Notes: a model not told the origin generated them from the letters alone. A stretch of 64,000 bases of DNA from Bacteroidales bacterium (GCA_017459075.1 JAFUDQ010000013.1:1-64000), one strand, 5' to 3'; numbered from the stretch's first letter, positions 1 to 11,153 are shown. Program-made: numbers and translations.

Positions 1-132
1 ATTTAAAGAGAAACGTTTTTCAGCGTCTTGCTGTATTTTGATTCCGGCGACTCCAAATAATCCGTTCTGGGCAAAAGCCGATGTAGAAACAGCGATCAGG
101 GCTGTTGCAATCATTAAAAATTTTAAGCGCAT
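1..132 (-). CDS. Exported protein, 3' part outside the window
   Basis: Partial gene read leftwards off the window edge. Only the first 44 codons are present. They begin with ATG at 132 and encode a clear Sec signal peptide (MRLKFLMIATALIAVSTSAFAQ, likely cut after Ala-Phe-Ala), followed by a Gly/Val-rich mature start. A good Bacteroidota promoter lies about 40 bases upstream of the ATG, which supports the start. The mature part is too short to assign a family; small outer-membrane beta-barrel proteins often begin this way, but that is a guess. Confidence 0.7.
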   Translation of the reverse strand, partial: MRLKFLMIATALIAVSTSAFAQNGLFGVAGIKIQQDAEKRFSLN

Positions 133-170
133 AATCCTGTTTGATAATTGTTTATTCAATAATAGTTGTA

Positions 171-202
171 CAAATATACATAATTACAAAAGCATTAACA
201 AA
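171..202 (-). promoter_or_regulatory. Bacteroidota-type promoter for the exported protein at the left edge
   Basis: On the minus strand the -33 box TTTG (199-202) is separated by 20 bases from the -7 box TATATTTG (171-178), matching the TTTG-N19/20-TAnnTTTG consensus known for the Bacteroidota primary sigma factor. The predicted start of transcription lies around 165, giving a leader of about 30 bases. Confidence 0.7.
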
Positions 203-503
203 AATTTGCCTTTTTTCAGTTTCCACACCAGTCTTTGGTAAATAATTGATTAATAAATATTTACAATCGATAGAGCTTGGCCTGTTTCCACACTTGGTTA
301 TTTGAGGTCTATTTATCTTGTTTATTGAGGAAGTTTTCCAAAATCCAAAGCTCTCGATCGGTAGAAAAGATCAGGCTCCGTTGCCGCTTGTACCATAGTC
401 TGCTTAAAGCCCATAATAGGCCACTTTGTGTCGTTAAAGGAGACCCTTCACCTCGCCTTCATCTCGCCTTCACATAGCCTTCGGCTTCGCTCAGGGCTAA
501 AAG
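203..503. other. Gene-free stretch
   Basis: I see no convincing gene. The left half is AT-rich. The right half (about 450-500) carries short repeated words such as CTCGCCTTCA and a GCCTTCGGCTTCGCTCAGG block, of the kind found in scattered intergenic repeats of Bacteroidota. Short open frames here lack codon structure. Confidence 0.5.
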
Positions 504-533
504 CTCAGAATGACAGTCTAATGTCATTCTGAG
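504..533. repeat. Perfect 12-bp palindrome (REP-like or terminator hairpin)
   Basis: CTCAGAATGACA (504-515) is followed by a 6-base loop and its exact reverse complement TGTCATTCTGAG (522-533). It starts 6 bases beyond the stop codon of the minus-strand gene ending at 540, so it could act as a 3' hairpin for that gene. It has no T-run, and its TGTCATT core recurs near 2,840 and 33,955-33,990, which suggests membership of a dispersed intergenic repeat family. Confidence 0.6.
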
Positions 534-539
534 ACAGGT

Positions 540-1076
540 TTAGTTGCCGAAGGGAGAATAGGGGTTGTTATAGCCGGAATAGGGGAGGTCCTCTTTTTTC
601 CCAGCCTGAATCAAAGTGATTACTCCGTCTTCCACATCAAAGCAAAAGTCCCAATATTCATTTGCGTAAACAACATACTGATTCTGATTATTCAAAACCG
701 TTAACGCATTCCCCTGAATACCTCTTCCATATGGTGTATTGACAAAATCAATGCTTTGCAAACGCTCCAAACTATCTCCGACTTTTATTCCTCCGTCTAT
801 GAAATCGGAGAAAACGCAGAATCGGTCAGAAGAAAAAGACAAACCACTAAAGACAAATGAGTCGTTGGCATTTTTGTCGTAAAAGACCTGAAAGTCTGAA
901 TAGATAAGTGTTTTATCTGCCTGATTTATCAGACCATTGTCGATTTGATTAGGTGTACCATATAAAAGCGTAACCTCATCGGGAGTTTTATTTACCAACA
1001 CTTTTATATCTGAAAATTGTGCTTTGGCCTGGAGCGAAATAACCGCCGCAAGGAACAGGAATAATATCTTTTTCAT
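540..1076 (-). CDS. Exported protein, tandem paralog 1
   Basis: Unrecognised 178-residue exported protein. The ATG at 1076 (MKKILFLFLAAVISLQAKAQ) gives a clean Sec signal peptide; an in-frame TTG three codons upstream is a weaker start. The mature protein matches its upstream neighbour (1146-1679) in several blocks: DIKxLVNKTP near the N-terminus, DFIxGGIKxGDxLxRLQSIDFVxTPYGRG in the middle, and a C-terminus ending NPxSPFGN. The pair is therefore a tandem duplication with about 60 bases between the genes, probably one transcript. Predicted periplasmic or surface location; no catalytic motif is visible. Confidence 0.7.
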   Translation of the reverse strand: MKKILFLFLAAVISLQAKAQFSDIKVLVNKTPDEVTLLYGTPNQIDNGLINQADKTLIYSDFQVFYDKNANDSFVFSGLSFSSDRFCVFSDFIDGGIKVGDSLERLQSIDFVNTPYGRGIQGNALTVLNNQNQYVVYANEYWDFCFDVEDGVITLIQAGKKEDLPYSGYNNPYSPFGN

Positions 1077-1145
1077 AATAGACAATGTTAATGGATTATC
1101 GATTCTTCTTTGGTTACAGTTAATTATGTAAATACAATTCCAAGG

Positions 1146-1679
1146 TTAATTGCCGAATGGAGAGTTGGGATTAATATTGTTTGGATTGTTATCTGCAAGA
1201 GTTCTAATATATATCTTTGCGATAGTGCCGTTTCCTATTAAAAAGTTAATGTATAAAAATTCGTTTCCGTATACTATGTATGAATTCGTGTTTTCTTGTG
1301 TAAGTGCATTCCCGTTATCTCCTCTTCCATACGGAGTATGAACAAAGTCTATACTTTGCAATCTTGCCAGTGTGTCTCCAATTTTAATTCCACCGTTGAT
1401 AAAATCAGAAAATAAACAAAATGAAGTAGATGTAAAGTCGAAGTAATTTATACTGTATCTTCCACTGGGATCTTGATCATATCCAATAGTAAAAGAATTA
1501 CCATTTACAATGGCATTGACACCATAATCCCACATTGCATCGGTATTCAATGATGAATCAGGGTAAAGATTGACTATCTCTTGAGGTGTTTTATTAACGA
1601 GATTCTTGATATCCGTTACTTGTGCGAATGTCGGTATTACTGCCATCAAGACAATAATGATAGATATTATTCTTTTCAT
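1146..1679 (-). CDS. Exported protein, tandem paralog 2
   Basis: Unrecognised 177-residue exported protein, first of a tandem pair. The start chosen is ATG at 1679, which puts the signal peptide MKRIISIIIVLMAVIPTFAQ at the N-terminus; an in-frame ATG at 1700 adds seven residues with no signal-peptide benefit. It shares the DIKNLVNKTPQEIVNLY block, the GGIKIGD...RLQSIDFVHTPYGRG block and the C-terminal SPFGN ending with the gene downstream. The intervening residues are diverged, so the duplication is not recent. Function unknown. Confidence 0.7.
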   Translation of the reverse strand: MKRIISIIIVLMAVIPTFAQVTDIKNLVNKTPQEIVNLYPDSSLNTDAMWDYGVNAIVNGNSFTIGYDQDPSGRYSINYFDFTSTSFCLFSDFINGGIKIGDTLARLQSIDFVHTPYGRGDNGNALTQENTNSYIVYGNEFLYINFLIGNGTIAKIYIRTLADNNPNNINPNSPFGN

Positions 1680-1783
1680 AGCTGGGAGATTTAGTTGCAT
1701 ATAATATTATCAATCCTTCCTTGGGTACGATTAATACTACTTACATTTATTGTGCCATTAATATTACGATAGGTAGACCGTGT

Positions 1784-2229
1784 CTAAACTATGGTGCATG
1801 TAATAGGAATAACCGCAGGAGCACGGTAAGTTGGTCCGGTTTCCGGAATTTCCTCGAAAATCTCAATTTCTTGTTCCTGTTCCTGTGCAAAAGCAGTGGC
1901 CCATTTTTTGCTGAAAGGAAGTAGGAAATTGCCTTGTCAGGTTCTGTTGGATATCTCCCAACCAATATTTGGGAATAGTTGAATAGATTCCTGGCAAAAA
2001 TTACGGTATCAAGTATTGGCTTACACATATATGCTCTATACGCACTGTCCGCCTTTTCTTTTTCTCTACTATTACCTAAACAAACTGCAATTCTACCATC
2101 CAGAATCCATTCTGACTTTTTATCGTGAGATTTAATTGCGTATTTTCTTGCATGTTCCGCATGCAGTAATGCCAAATCGGCAATATACTTCACAGAATAA
2201 AGATCTGACAGAATGCTGTTTATCAGCAT
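1784..2229 (-). pseudogene. Frameshifted remnant of a helical (TPR-like) protein gene
   Basis: The minus-strand frame from about 2229 encodes a plausible helical protein (segments such as LALLHAEHARKYAIKSHDKK and ADSAYRAYMCKPILDTVIFA). At a run of six A (plus-strand T1904-1909) the meaningful reading moves by one base. In the shifted frame the product continues KKWATAFAQEQEQEIEIFEE and ends ...TYRAPAVIPITCTIV before a TAG at 1784-1786, whereas the unshifted frame turns into Arg/Leu-rich nonsense. Upstream of 2229 the frame also degenerates. I interpret this as a decayed gene with a homopolymer frameshift and a lost 5' end. The helix spacing resembles TPR regulators of Bacteroidota, but the family is not certain. 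Confidence 0.55.
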
Positions 2230-2322
2230 CTTGTCTGTTCTATCCCACCTGCCACGCATTGGTGAAAGGAAACATTGATGATGAAATGAATCGGGGAAAG
2301 GGAAAGAGGGGGCAAGGGACAA

Positions 2323-2508
2323 TAGGAAGAGTCGGTGTTGTGCGATGGCACCGTGCAGGGAGCGGTGACGGACACGGAGGCGCACGGGACCCTGAAGGAC
2401 AAGATGGTGCTTACACCTGTCTTGGACGAAGGGGCCTGGGCGCACAGAGTGGACGGCATGACGGCGTGTGACCGACAACCGTTACGGGCGGCCCAAAGAC
2501 GTCCGTAA
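2323..2508 (+). other. GC-rich coding-like fragment of unknown origin
   Basis: Between TAG at 2323 and TAA at 2506 one plus-strand frame reads like real protein (DGTVQGAVTDTEAHGTLKDK, then MVLTPVLDEGAWAHRVDGMT). GC content is clearly higher than in its surroundings. There is no convincing start or signal. It may be a fragment of a decayed or transferred gene; I do not recognise the family. Confidence 0.25.
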
Positions 2509-2794
2509 AAGGGAGGAGTTAGCCGTCAAGCGAGCGGTGTGGCACCGACCTCTTCCGTCGTCCCGGTCCCCTCTTCCCTTTCCCCGACATACAACGGAAC
2601 AAAGTTGTGCGGGCTACACTGCATTTTGGTAAGTTATTGATTCGCAGGTACTTGCTAAAGAATACCGTGGCCCGCGTAAATTCAGATTTGTGTTTGGTGC
2701 ATATATCGGTGCAAACGAAGGTACCCATAGATGTAAAAAAGGCCGTTTTTGCTTACAACGGTCCACAGCATAGCACCTGTATAAGCACCTGGGG
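2509..2794. other. Gene-free stretch
   Basis: No supported gene. Short overlapping frames on both strands lack starts and consistent codon use. The words TTTTGGTAAGTTATTGATT (2625-2643) and TTTGGTAAATAATTGATT (near 233-250) are similar and occur on both sides of this accessory region, which may or may not be meaningful. Confidence 0.4.
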
Positions 2795-2880
2795 AAGAGA
2801 TTTCTCCGCTACGGCCTGACGGCCTTCGGTCGAAATGACAGGAGGGGATTCCCGGTCGGAGCCGGGAATGACGGGGTGGG
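2795..2880. repeat. REP-like intergenic repeat cluster
   Basis: Contains CTTCGGTCGAAATGACA (reverse complement TGTCATTTCGACCGAAG), an exact 17-base match to 33,986-34,002 on the other strand. A small hairpin TTCCCGG-6nt-CCGGGAA lies at 2849-2868, followed by further GGGAATGACGGGG words. This resembles a dispersed non-coding repeat family common in Bacteroidota intergenic DNA. Any translation of it (for example CHFDRRPSGRSGEISSPG) is spurious. Confidence 0.6.
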
Positions 2881-2941
2881 AACCGGGAATGCCGGAAAGG
2901 ATGCATAGCGGGGGAAAAGGGTGCGGAGGCCTTGCGAAGCG

Positions 2942-2972
2942 AAAAAAGTGCCGCGGGGAGGCGGCACTTTTT
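2942..2972 (-). terminator. Intrinsic terminator after rpoC
   Basis: Perfect 12-bp stem AAAAAGTGCCGC / GCGGCACTTTTT with a 6-base loop (GGGGAG on the plus strand). Read on the minus strand it ends in a T-run. It lies 46 bases beyond the rpoC stop codon, a suitable end for the whole ribosomal-protein/RNA-polymerase transcript. Confidence 0.85.
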
Positions 2973-3018
2973 AAAATGGTATTCAGGATGAAGTCTTTGT
3001 GCTTGATCCAAGCGGGAA

Positions 3019-6000
3019 TTAAAGCTCGTTCATCTCGCGCTCATACTCCTCCTTGCTGCCAACAACCAGATCCTGGTAATCCTTAAGACCGGTTCCGGCA
3101 GGAATGAGGTGACCGCTGATAACATTCTCCTTAAGACCCTCAAGGTTATCTACGCGGGCGCGGATAGCAGCCTCGCTGAGCACCTTCGTAGTCTCCTGGA
3201 AGGAAGCGGCAGAAATGAAGCTGTCTGTCTTGAGCGCAGCCCTTGTGATACCCTGGAGAACAAGTGAAGCAGTTGCAGGCACAGCCTCGCGAACAGCCAT
3301 CATCTTCAAGCCCTGACGGCTCAGAGAATCATTCTCACCGCGCATGTCATGCTCGGAAATAATGTCTCCGGGATAATACTTGGTGGAATCTCCGGCGTCC
3401 AGCACATAGTACTTGCCATAGATTTCATCATTGGTATCCATGAACTTCCACTTGTCCACAAGCTCCTCAGGAAGGAATCCGGTATCACCAGGATTTCCAA
3501 TCTGAACCTTGCGCATCATCTGGCGGACGATAATCTCAAAATGCTTGTCATTGATCTTTACACCCTGCAGACGGTACACAGCCTGAACTTCGTTAACAAT
3601 GTACTCCTGAGCCTTAACAGGACCAAGGACATTGAGGATATCGGAAGGAGAAACACCACCGTCGGAAAGCCTTGCGCCGGCCCTTACGTAGTCATTCTCC
3701 TGAACAAGGATCTGCTTGGTAAGAGGAACAAGATAATGCTTCTCTATGCCGCTGCGATGGCGAACGATAATCTCACGGTTACCCCTCTTGACCTTACCCA
3801 TGATAACTTCACCGTTAATCTCGGAGATAATGGCAGGGTTGGAAGGATTACGGGCCTCGAAGAGCTCTGTAACGCGGGGCAGACCACCGGTAATATCGGA
3901 AGCCTTACCGATTGCGCGAGGTATCTTGATAACAGTGTCACCAATCTTAACCTCTGAGCCATCCTCTACGGTAACGTGGGCACCTACAGGCAGGTTGTAC
4001 TGCTTCAGGACCTTGCCCTCGCCGTCTACGATAAGCAGTGACGGGTTCATAGCCTTGTTACGGGACTCGATAACCACCTTGTCACGGCTTGCAGACATAC
4101 CGTCGGAAGCCTCGCTGCGGAAGGTAACATCCTCCTGCATATTCTCGAAGCGAACGGTACCGGCGATTTCCACGATAGTGGTAGCGTTGTAAGCATCCCA
4201 CTCGCAGATAAGGTCGCCCTTAACTACGCTCTCACCATCCTTCTTGTACAGGCGTGCTCCGTAAGGAACATCGTACTGGGAGAAGGTGATTCCGGTATTC
4301 TCGTCCACGATGCGGAGCTCTGTAGAGCGGCTGACAACGATGAGCTGTTTGCCGTCCTCTGCATCCTTTTCAATGGTACGAAGCTCGTCATAATGGAGCT
4401 TACCGTTGTATTTGGATTCGATGGATGAATCAGCTGCAGTAGAAGATGCGGTACCACCAACGTGGAAGGTACGCAGGGTAAGCTGTGTACCAGGCTCACC
4501 GATGGACTGTGCAGCGATAACGCCCACAACCTCACCTTTCTCAACCATCCTGCTGGTAGCGAGGTTACGTCCGTAGCACTTAGCGCAGACACCCTTGCGG
4601 GACTCGCAGGTAAGTACGGAACGAATCTCAACCTGCTCGATAGGAAGAGAGTTGATAAGATCTGCATCTTTCTCCCTGATCTCTTCGCCGGCCTTGATGA
4701 TAAGTTCTCCGGTAAGAGGATTGAAAATATCGTGTACCGATGTACGGCCAAGAATACGCTCTCCAAGAGACTCAACAACCTCGTCCTTGTTCTTGATGGC
4801 GGTAGCCACAAGACCGCGAAGAGTGCCGCAGTCGTCCTCTGTGATGATGACATCGTGGGAAACGTCTACAAGACGCCTTGTCAGGTAACCTGCATCAGCA
4901 GTCTTGAGGGCGGTATCAGCAAGACCCTTACGTGCACCGTGGGTAGAGATGAAGTACTCAAGCACTGTCATTCCTTCCTTAAGGTTGGAGATGATAGGAT
5001 TCTCGATAATCTCCGCTCCGGCGGCACCGGACTTCTGGGGCTTGGCCATAAGGCCACGCATACCGCAAAGCTGCTTGATCTGCTGGGTTGAACCACGGGC
5101 ACCGGAATCCAGCATCATGTAAACAGGGTTGAAGCCCTGCTGGTCGCTGGAAATCTTGGCGGTCACGATGCTCTGGAGCTTGCTGTCGATAGAAGACCAG
5201 AGGTCGATAACCTTGTTGTAGCGCTCGTTGTTGGTGATAAGACCCCACTGGTAATTGCCGCGGATTTCCTCTACACCCTTGTAACCTTCCTCAATGAGGG
5301 CTGCTTTCTCTTCAGGGATAAGCACATCGCCAAGGTTGAAGGAAATACCTGCACGGAATGCCTGGTCATAACCAAGGTTCTTGATATCGTCAAGGAATTT
5401 GGCGGTGCGGGTAACACCGGTATTCTTGATTACATTGGTAATAATCTTGCGGAGAGACTTCTTTCCAAGCACCTCGTTAACGTAAGGAACCTCATCAGGA
5501 ACATACTGGTTCACAATGATACGGCCGGCGGTAGTTTCCACCATCTCAGTACCCTTGGTAGGATCCATTTTGTCCTTGGGAAGACGTACGTTGATAAGGG
5601 CGTGCATGTCGATAGCCTTCTCATTGTAGGCTACGATGACATCCTCTGCTCCGTAGAAGTACTTTTTCTCACCCTTTGCACCGGGACGAACCTTGGTGAT
5701 GTAGTACAGACCAAGCACCATATCCTGTGAAGGCACGGTGATAGGGGTACCGTTGGCGGGGTTAAGAATGTTCTGGCTTCCGAGCATGAGCAACTGGGCC
5801 TCCATGATGGCAGCGTTGCCAAGAGGGAGGTGAACAGCCATCTGGTCACCATCGAAGTCTGCGTTGAAAGCGGTACAAGCGAGAGGATGCAGCTGGATTG
5901 CCTTACCCTCGATCATCTTGGGCTGGAAAGCCTGGATACCAAGCCTGTGCAGGGTAGGTGCACGGTTCAGCAGAACAGGATGACCCTTCATCACGTTCTC

Positions 6001-7266
6001 AAGGATATCCCAGATAACAGGGTCCTTGCGGTCAACGATTTTCTTTGCACTCTTGACGGTCTTTACAATACCACGCTCTATCAGCTTCCTGATAATGAAC
6101 GGTTTGTAAAGCTCTGCAGCCATGAATTTTGGCAAACCGCACTCGTGCATGTTAAGCTCAGGACCAACAACGATAACGGAACGGGCTGAATAGTCCACAC
6201 GTTTACCAAGGAGGTTCTGGCGGAAGCGTCCCTGCTTACCCTTAAGGCTGTCAGAAAGGCTCTTGAGAGCCCTGTTGGATTCGCTCTTGACTGCGCTTGA
6301 CTTCTTGGAGTTGTCAAACAGTGAGTCGACAGCCTCCTGAAGCATACGCTTCTCGTTGCGGAGAATCACCTCCGGAGCCTTTATCTCTATAAGTCTCTTA
6401 AGACGATTGTTACGGATGATTACCCTTCGGTAAAGGTCATTGAGGTCCGATGTTGCGAAACGGCCGCCATCGAGGGGAACCAGAGGACGGAGATCCGGCG
6501 GAATAACCGGAATCACCTTCATGATCATCCACTCGGGACGGTTGACGTCCTTGGACTCCTCAAACCACTTGACGATGGAAAGCCTCTTGAGGATTTCCGT
6601 CTTGCGCTGCTGGGAAGTCTCCTGTGCCATGGCGATGCGAAGCTCGCGGGCGAGGGCGACTACATCGATTTCCTTAAGAAGGTCGTAAATACCTTCCGCA
6701 CCCATCTTTGCTACGAACTTGTCCGGATCGTCATCTGCCAGGGAGGCATTCTCCGGAATGGTGGCAAGCACGTCAAGATACTCTTCCTCTGAAAGGAGGT
6801 CAAGCTTCTCAAGGCCGCTCTTTCCGGGTTTGATAACCACGTACTTCTCATAGTAAATGACAGTCTCCAGTTTCTTTGAAGGCATGCCGATGAGGGCAGA
6901 AATCTTGTTAGGAGCTGATTTGAAATACCAGATATGTGCTACAGGCACGGTAAGGGTGATATGACCCATCCTTTCCCTGCGCACCTTCTTCTCTGTTACT
7001 TCCACGCCGCAGCGGTCGCAGACGATTCCGCGGTAGCGAATCCTCTTGTACTTGCCGCAATAGCATTCGTAATCTTTGGTAGGACCGAAGATTTTCTCAC
7101 AGAAAAGACCGTCTTTCTCAGGCTTGTAAGTCCTGTAGTTCACCGTTTCAGGCTTCAGGACCTCTCCGCATGACCTCGCGCTGATATCCTCAGGGGAAGC
7201 CAGGGAGATGCTGATTCTCTGGAAATTGCTCTTTACCTTATTGTCTTTATTGTTGAAAGTAGGCAT
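3019..7266 (-). CDS. rpoC: DNA-directed RNA polymerase beta' subunit
   Basis: Catalytic core subunit of RNA polymerase, 1,415 residues, full length for Bacteroidota. Visible landmarks are the N-terminal zinc finger (Cys68, Cys70, Cys83, Cys86), the universal magnesium-binding NADFDGDQM motif (Asp470, Asp472, Asp474) and the second zinc site ([13 protein letters not shown]) in the C-terminal third. The gene follows rpoB by 28 bases on the same transcript and is closed by an intrinsic terminator at 2942-2972. The start [15 protein letters not shown] is typical of the phylum. No disruption is seen. Confidence 0.99.
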   Translation of the reverse strand: MPTFNNKDNKVKSNFQRISISLASPEDISARSCGEVLKPETVNYRTYKPEKDGLFCEKIFGPTKDYECYCGKYKRIRYRGIVCDRCGVEVTEKKVRRERMGHITLTVPVAHIWYFKSAPNKISALIGMPSKKLETVIYYEKYVVIKPGKSGLEKLDLLSEEEYLDVLATIPENASLADDDPDKFVAKMGAEGIYDLLKEIDVVALARELRIAMAQETSQQRKTEILKRLSIVKWFEESKDVNRPEWMIMKVIPVIPPDLRPLVPLDGGRFATSDLNDLYRRVIIRNNRLKRLIEIKAPEVILRNEKRMLQEAVDSLFDNSKKSSAVKSESNRALKSLSDSLKGKQGRFRQNLLGKRVDYSARSVIVVGPELNMHECGLPKFMAAELYKPFIIRKLIERGIVKTVKSAKKIVDRKDPVIWDILENVMKGHPVLLNRAPTLHRLGIQAFQPKMIEGKAIQLHPLACTAFNADFDGDQMAVHLPLGNAAIMEAQLLMLGSQNILNPANGTPITVPSQDMVLGLYYITKVRPGAKGEKKYFYGAEDVIVAYNEKAIDMHALINVRLPKDKMDPTKGTEMVETTAGRIIVNQYVPDEVPYVNEVLGKKSLRKIITNVIKNTGVTRTAKFLDDIKNLGYDQAFRAGISFNLGDVLIPEEKAALIEEGYKGVEEIRGNYQWGLITNNERYNKVIDLWSSIDSKLQSIVTAKISSDQQGFNPVYMMLDSGARGSTQQIKQLCGMRGLMAKPQKSGAAGAEIIENPIISNLKEGMTVLEYFISTHGARKGLADTALKTADAGYLTRRLVDVSHDVIITEDDCGTLRGLVATAIKNKDEVVESLGERILGRTSVHDIFNPLTGELIIKAGEEIREKDADLINSLPIEQVEIRSVLTCESRKGVCAKCYGRNLATSRMVEKGEVVGVIAAQSIGEPGTQLTLRTFHVGGTASSTAADSSIESKYNGKLHYDELRTIEKDAEDGKQLIVVSRSTELRIVDENTGITFSQYDVPYGARLYKKDGESVVKGDLICEWDAYNATTIVEIAGTVRFENMQEDVTFRSEASDGMSASRDKVVIESRNKAMNPSLLIVDGEGKVLKQYNLPVGAHVTVEDGSEVKIGDTVIKIPRAIGKASDITGGLPRVTELFEARNPSNPAIISEINGEVIMGKVKRGNREIIVRHRSGIEKHYLVPLTKQILVQENDYVRAGARLSDGGVSPSDILNVLGPVKAQEYIVNEVQAVYRLQGVKINDKHFEIIVRQMMRKVQIGNPGDTGFLPEELVDKWKFMDTNDEIYGKYYVLDAGDSTKYYPGDIISEHDMRGENDSLSRQGLKMMAVREAVPATASLVLQGITRAALKTDSFISAASFQETTKVLSEAAIRARVDNLEGLKENVISGHLIPAGTGLKDYQDLVVGSKEEYEREMNEL

Positions 7267-7294
7267 ATTTCTTTATTCAAATCTGGGGTTTCAA

Positions 7295-10200
7295 TTAGTC
7301 CAAAGTAACTTTAAGGCCGAGTCCGCGAAGCTCATGCAGGAGCACGTTCAGGGACTCAGGAATACCGGCAGCGGGCATAGGATCGCCCTTAACAATAGCC
7401 TCATAGGTCTTGGACCTGCCGACTACGTCATCAGACTTCACGGTAAGAATCTCCTGGAGTGCATTTGCAGCACCGAAGGCCTCAAGGGCCCAAACCTCCA
7501 TCTCTCCGAATCTCTGGCCACCGAACTGGGCTTTACCGCCGAGAGGCTGCTGTGTGATAAGGGAGTAAGGTCCGATGCTTCTTGCATGCATCTTGTCGTC
7601 AACCATGTGACCAAGCTTGATCATATAGATGACACCGACAGTAGCGGGCTGGTCGAACCAGTCACCGGTACCACCATCGCGAAGATGGGTCTTTCCGTAA
7701 CGGGGAACACCTGCTTTGTCCGTATAGTCGCAGATTTCCTCGATGCTTGCACCGTCGAAGATAGGGGTGCTGAACTTAAGGCCCAGTTTCGCGCCTGCCC
7801 ATCCGAGCACGGTCTCGTAAATCTGGCCGAGGTTCATACGTGAAGGCACGCCCAGAGGGTTGAGCACGATATCCACGGGAGTACCATCCTCAAGGAACGG
7901 CATATCCTCTTCGCGGACAATCTTTGCCACGATACCCTTGTTTCCGTGACGTCCCGCCATCTTGTCACCCACGGTGATTTTTCTCTTCTTTGCGATGTAA
8001 ACCTTTGCAAGCTGCATTACACCGTTGGGAAGTTCGTCACCAATCTTCAGTTTGTCAATGAGCCTCTTGTTTCTTGCTGCCTCTTCCTTGACGGCGATGC
8101 AGTAGTTGTTGATGAGTTCCTTGACAAGGAGGTTGGTATTCTTGTCCGATGTCCACTTGTTGGAGTTGACATTGTCGTAATCGATGGTCTTAAGCACATC
8201 GGCGGTGATAACCTTTCCCTTGGAAAGAATCTCAACGCCGTAGAGGTCGCTGATACCGGTGGTCTTCTTGCCCTCTACGAGGGTGAGAAGCTTCTCAAGG
8301 AAGGTAGCGAACAGGGCTTCCTGCTTGCGTGCGAAATCCTCCTCAAGAGCATCGGTCTTGGCCTTCTGCTCGGCCTTTCCGCCGCGGCGTCCGGTCTCTT
8401 TTGCAACCTTTGCGTAAAGAGCTGTCTTAATGATAGTTCCGCTAAGTGAAGGATTAGCCTTGAGGGAAGCGTCCTTTACATCACCGGCCTTGTCGCCGAA
8501 GATTGCACGGAGCAGTTTCTCTTCCGGAGAAGGATCGCTCTCACCCTTAGGGGTGATTTTACCGATCATGATGTCACCCGGCTCGATGTGTGCACCGATG
8601 CGGACGATACCGGTCTCGGGATCCAAATCCTTTGTGGCATCCTCGCTTACGTTAGGAATATCGGAAGTAAGCTCTTCCATTCCGCGCTTGGTCTCACGAA
8701 CCTCGGTAAGGTATTCGTCAACATGGATGGAAGTAAGGATATCCCAACGTACCATCTTCTCACTGAGGACGATAGCATCCTCATAGTTGTAACCTTTCCA
8801 AGGCATGAAGGCAACCATAAGGTTCCTTCCAAGTGCGAGTTCTCCGTCCTGTGTTGCATAACCTTCTGTAAGCACCTGACCGGCCTCAATCTTGTCACCC
8901 TTGCGGACGATAGGCTTGAGAGTGATTGTGGTGCTCTGGTTGGTTCTGCGGCAGATAGGGAGACGGTATACGGTAACCTCAGGAGAGAAGCTTACGAACT
9001 TCTCATCGTCTGTGCGGTCGTACTTGACATGAATCTCGTTTGCATCGACATAAACGACCTCACCCTTGCGCTCTGCAATAACCTGGGTGCGGGAATCGAC
9101 GCAGACGGTCTCTTCCAGACCTGTACCAACGATAGGGGACTCGGGGCTGAGGAGCGGAACTGCCTGGCGCATCATGTTCGCACCCATGAGGGCACGGTGG
9201 GCATCGTCATGCTCAAGGAAGGGAATGAGGGATGCAGCAACGGATGCCATTTGGTTAGGAGCAACATCCATGTAGTCAACCTCTTCTTTGGTAACTACAG
9301 GGAAGTCAGCCTCCTTGCGGCACTGAATCCTGTCGTCAAGGATGTTTCCGTCGTCATCCATCTTCACGTTTGCAAGGGAGACGAGTTTGTTCTCCTCTTC
9401 CTCTGCGCTCATGAAGCCCCAGCCTTCGTCGCTAAGGTCTACTTTTCCGTTCTCTACCTTGCGGTAAGGAGTCTCAATGAAGCCAAGGTCGTCAATCTTC
9501 GCGTAAACGCAAAGGGATGAAATAAGACCGATGTTCGGGCCTTCAGGTGACTCGATAGGGCAGAGTCTTCCGTAGTGGGTATAGTGTACGTCTCGAACCT
9601 CGAATCCGGCGCGGTCTCTTGAAAGACCACCGGGGCCAAGGGCTGAGAGACGCCTCTTGTGAGTAATTTCTGCAAGAGGGTTGGTCTGGTCCATGAACTG
9701 GCTCAGCTGGCTGGTCCCGAAGAAGGAATTGATAACGGAGCTGAGAGTCTTGGAGTTGATAAGATCAGTGGGGTTGAACTGCTCGCTGTCGCGGACATTC
9801 ATCCTCTCACGTATGGTTCTTGCCATCCTTGAGAGACCTACGCTGAACTGGTTTGCAAGCTGCTCTCCTACGGTGCGTACGCGCCTGTTGCTAAGGTGGT
9901 CGATATCGTCCACGGTAGCCTTGGAGTTGGTGAGCTGGATGAGATACTTGATAATCTCGATGATATCATTGTTGGTCAGCACCCTGATAGACGGGTCTGT
10001 GGTCATTTCAAGCTTCTTGTTGAGTCTGAAACGGCCTACGCTGCCAAGATCGTATCTCTTCTCAGAGAAGAACAGTTTGTCGATGACGTCCCTTGCGGTA
10101 GCCTCATCCGGCGGTTCACTGTTGCGAAGCTGTTTGTAGATATAGTTGACGGCTTCTTTCTCTGTGTTCGTAGGGTCTTTCTGCAGAGTGTTGAAGATGA

Positions 10201-11116
10201 TGGCGTACTCATTGTCATTGGCCTCATCTTTCTGAAGAAGAACGGTTTTAACCTCTGCGTCGGACAGTTTCTGGATGGTATCCTCATCGATAACCTCTCC
10301 ACGCTCTACTACGGGCATGGTACGCTCGATGGGAATGAATTCACCGGTATCCTCATCCACGAAGTCCTCATTCCAGGTCTTGAGCACCTTGGCTGCAAGT
10401 TTGCGGCCCATGTTGGCCTTGAGGGATTCGGGTGTTGCCTCGATTTCTTCTGCAAGACCGAAAATGTCGATGATGTCCTTGTCTGCATCGTAGCCGATGG
10501 CTCTGAGAAGGGTGGTCACGGGCAGTTTCTTCTTACGGTCGATGTAAGCGTACATCACATTGTTGATATCGGTAGCAAACTCAATCCATGAGCCCTTGAA
10601 GGGGATAATCCTGGCTGAATAGAGCTTGGTGCCGTTTGCGTGCATGCTCTGGTCGAAGAATACACCGGGGGAGCGGTGGAGCTGGGATACTATGATTCTT
10701 TCGGATCCGTTGATGACGAAGGTTCCGGCAGGAGTCATGTAAGGGATGTTACCAAGGTAAACATCCTGTACTCTGGTGTCGAAGTCCTCGTGATCAGGAT
10801 CACTACAAGAAAGGCGGAGTTTTGCCTTCAGAGGAACATTGTAGGTGAGTCCTCTCTCAAGACACTCTTCAATCGAATACTGTGGAGGGTCGATGAAATA
10901 ATCTATGAATTCGAGCTCGTAGTTATTTCTCGTATCCTCAATCGGGAAAATCTCTTTGAATACCTGGTACAGACCTTCGTTCTTCCTGTTTTCAGGAGTG
11001 GTGTCAAGCTGGAAGAAGTCCTTGAATGACTTGAGCTGCACCTCCAGGAGATCCGGGTATTTCAGGATTTTTGAAGTTGCGAAATTTATTCGTTTATTGT
11101 TGGTCTTTTTTGACAT
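7295..11116 (-). CDS. rpoB: DNA-directed RNA polymerase beta subunit
   Basis: Second large core subunit, 1,273 residues. The rifampicin-pocket region ([20 protein letters not shown] then [20 protein letters not shown], around residues 465-505) is intact and carries the residues usual in rifampicin-sensitive enzymes. The C-terminal clamp motifs [20 protein letters not shown] and GAA are present. It is separated from rplL by a hairpin attenuator (11154-11187), so its expression can be set partly independently of the ribosomal proteins, and it is followed directly by rpoC. Confidence 0.99.
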   Translation of the reverse strand: MSKKTNNKRINFATSKILKYPDLLEVQLKSFKDFFQLDTTPENRKNEGLYQVFKEIFPIEDTRNNYELEFIDYFIDPPQYSIEECLERGLTYNVPLKAKLRLSCSDPDHEDFDTRVQDVYLGNIPYMTPAGTFVINGSERIIVSQLHRSPGVFFDQSMHANGTKLYSARIIPFKGSWIEFATDINNVMYAYIDRKKKLPVTTLLRAIGYDADKDIIDIFGLAEEIEATPESLKANMGRKLAAKVLKTWNEDFVDEDTGEFIPIERTMPVVERGEVIDEDTIQKLSDAEVKTVLLQKDEANDNEYAIIFNTLQKDPTNTEKEAVNYIYKQLRNSEPPDEATARDVIDKLFFSEKRYDLGSVGRFRLNKKLEMTTDPSIRVLTNNDIIEIIKYLIQLTNSKATVDDIDHLSNRRVRTVGEQLANQFSVGLSRMARTIRERMNVRDSEQFNPTDLINSKTLSSVINSFFGTSQLSQFMDQTNPLAEITHKRRLSALGPGGLSRDRAGFEVRDVHYTHYGRLCPIESPEGPNIGLISSLCVYAKIDDLGFIETPYRKVENGKVDLSDEGWGFMSAEEEENKLVSLANVKMDDDGNILDDRIQCRKEADFPVVTKEEVDYMDVAPNQMASVAASLIPFLEHDDAHRALMGANMMRQAVPLLSPESPIVGTGLEETVCVDSRTQVIAERKGEVVYVDANEIHVKYDRTDDEKFVSFSPEVTVYRLPICRRTNQSTTITLKPIVRKGDKIEAGQVLTEGYATQDGELALGRNLMVAFMPWKGYNYEDAIVLSEKMVRWDILTSIHVDEYLTEVRETKRGMEELTSDIPNVSEDATKDLDPETGIVRIGAHIEPGDIMIGKITPKGESDPSPEEKLLRAIFGDKAGDVKDASLKANPSLSGTIIKTALYAKVAKETGRRGGKAEQKAKTDALEEDFARKQEALFATFLEKLLTLVEGKKTTGISDLYGVEILSKGKVITADVLKTIDYDNVNSNKWTSDKNTNLLVKELINNYCIAVKEEAARNKRLIDKLKIGDELPNGVMQLAKVYIAKKRKITVGDKMAGRHGNKGIVAKIVREEDMPFLEDGTPVDIVLNPLGVPSRMNLGQIYETVLGWAGAKLGLKFSTPIFDGASIEEICDYTDKAGVPRYGKTHLRDGGTGDWFDQPATVGVIYMIKLGHMVDDKMHARSIGPYSLITQQPLGGKAQFGGQRFGEMEVWALEAFGAANALQEILTVKSDDVVGRSKTYEAIVKGDPMPAAGIPESLNVLLHELRGLGLKVTLD

Positions 11117-11153
11117 AGTCTGCCTTTGAAATAGAGAAAAACTTTAAGACGAC

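Noticed and set aside
1904-1909. Programmed -1 frameshift at A-AAA-AAT
   Set aside because: The heptamer fits a slippery pattern, but the gene also lacks a sound 5' end and no downstream stimulator is visible, so decay is simpler.
2682-3011. 109-codon minus-strand frame with CHFDRRPSGRSGEISSPG
   Set aside because: This is translation of the REP-like repeat and the rpoC terminator, not a gene.
8588-9520. 310-codon open frame on the plus strand
   Set aside because: Lies wholly antisense to rpoB; its composition mirrors the rpoB codon pattern and it has no promoter or family signature.
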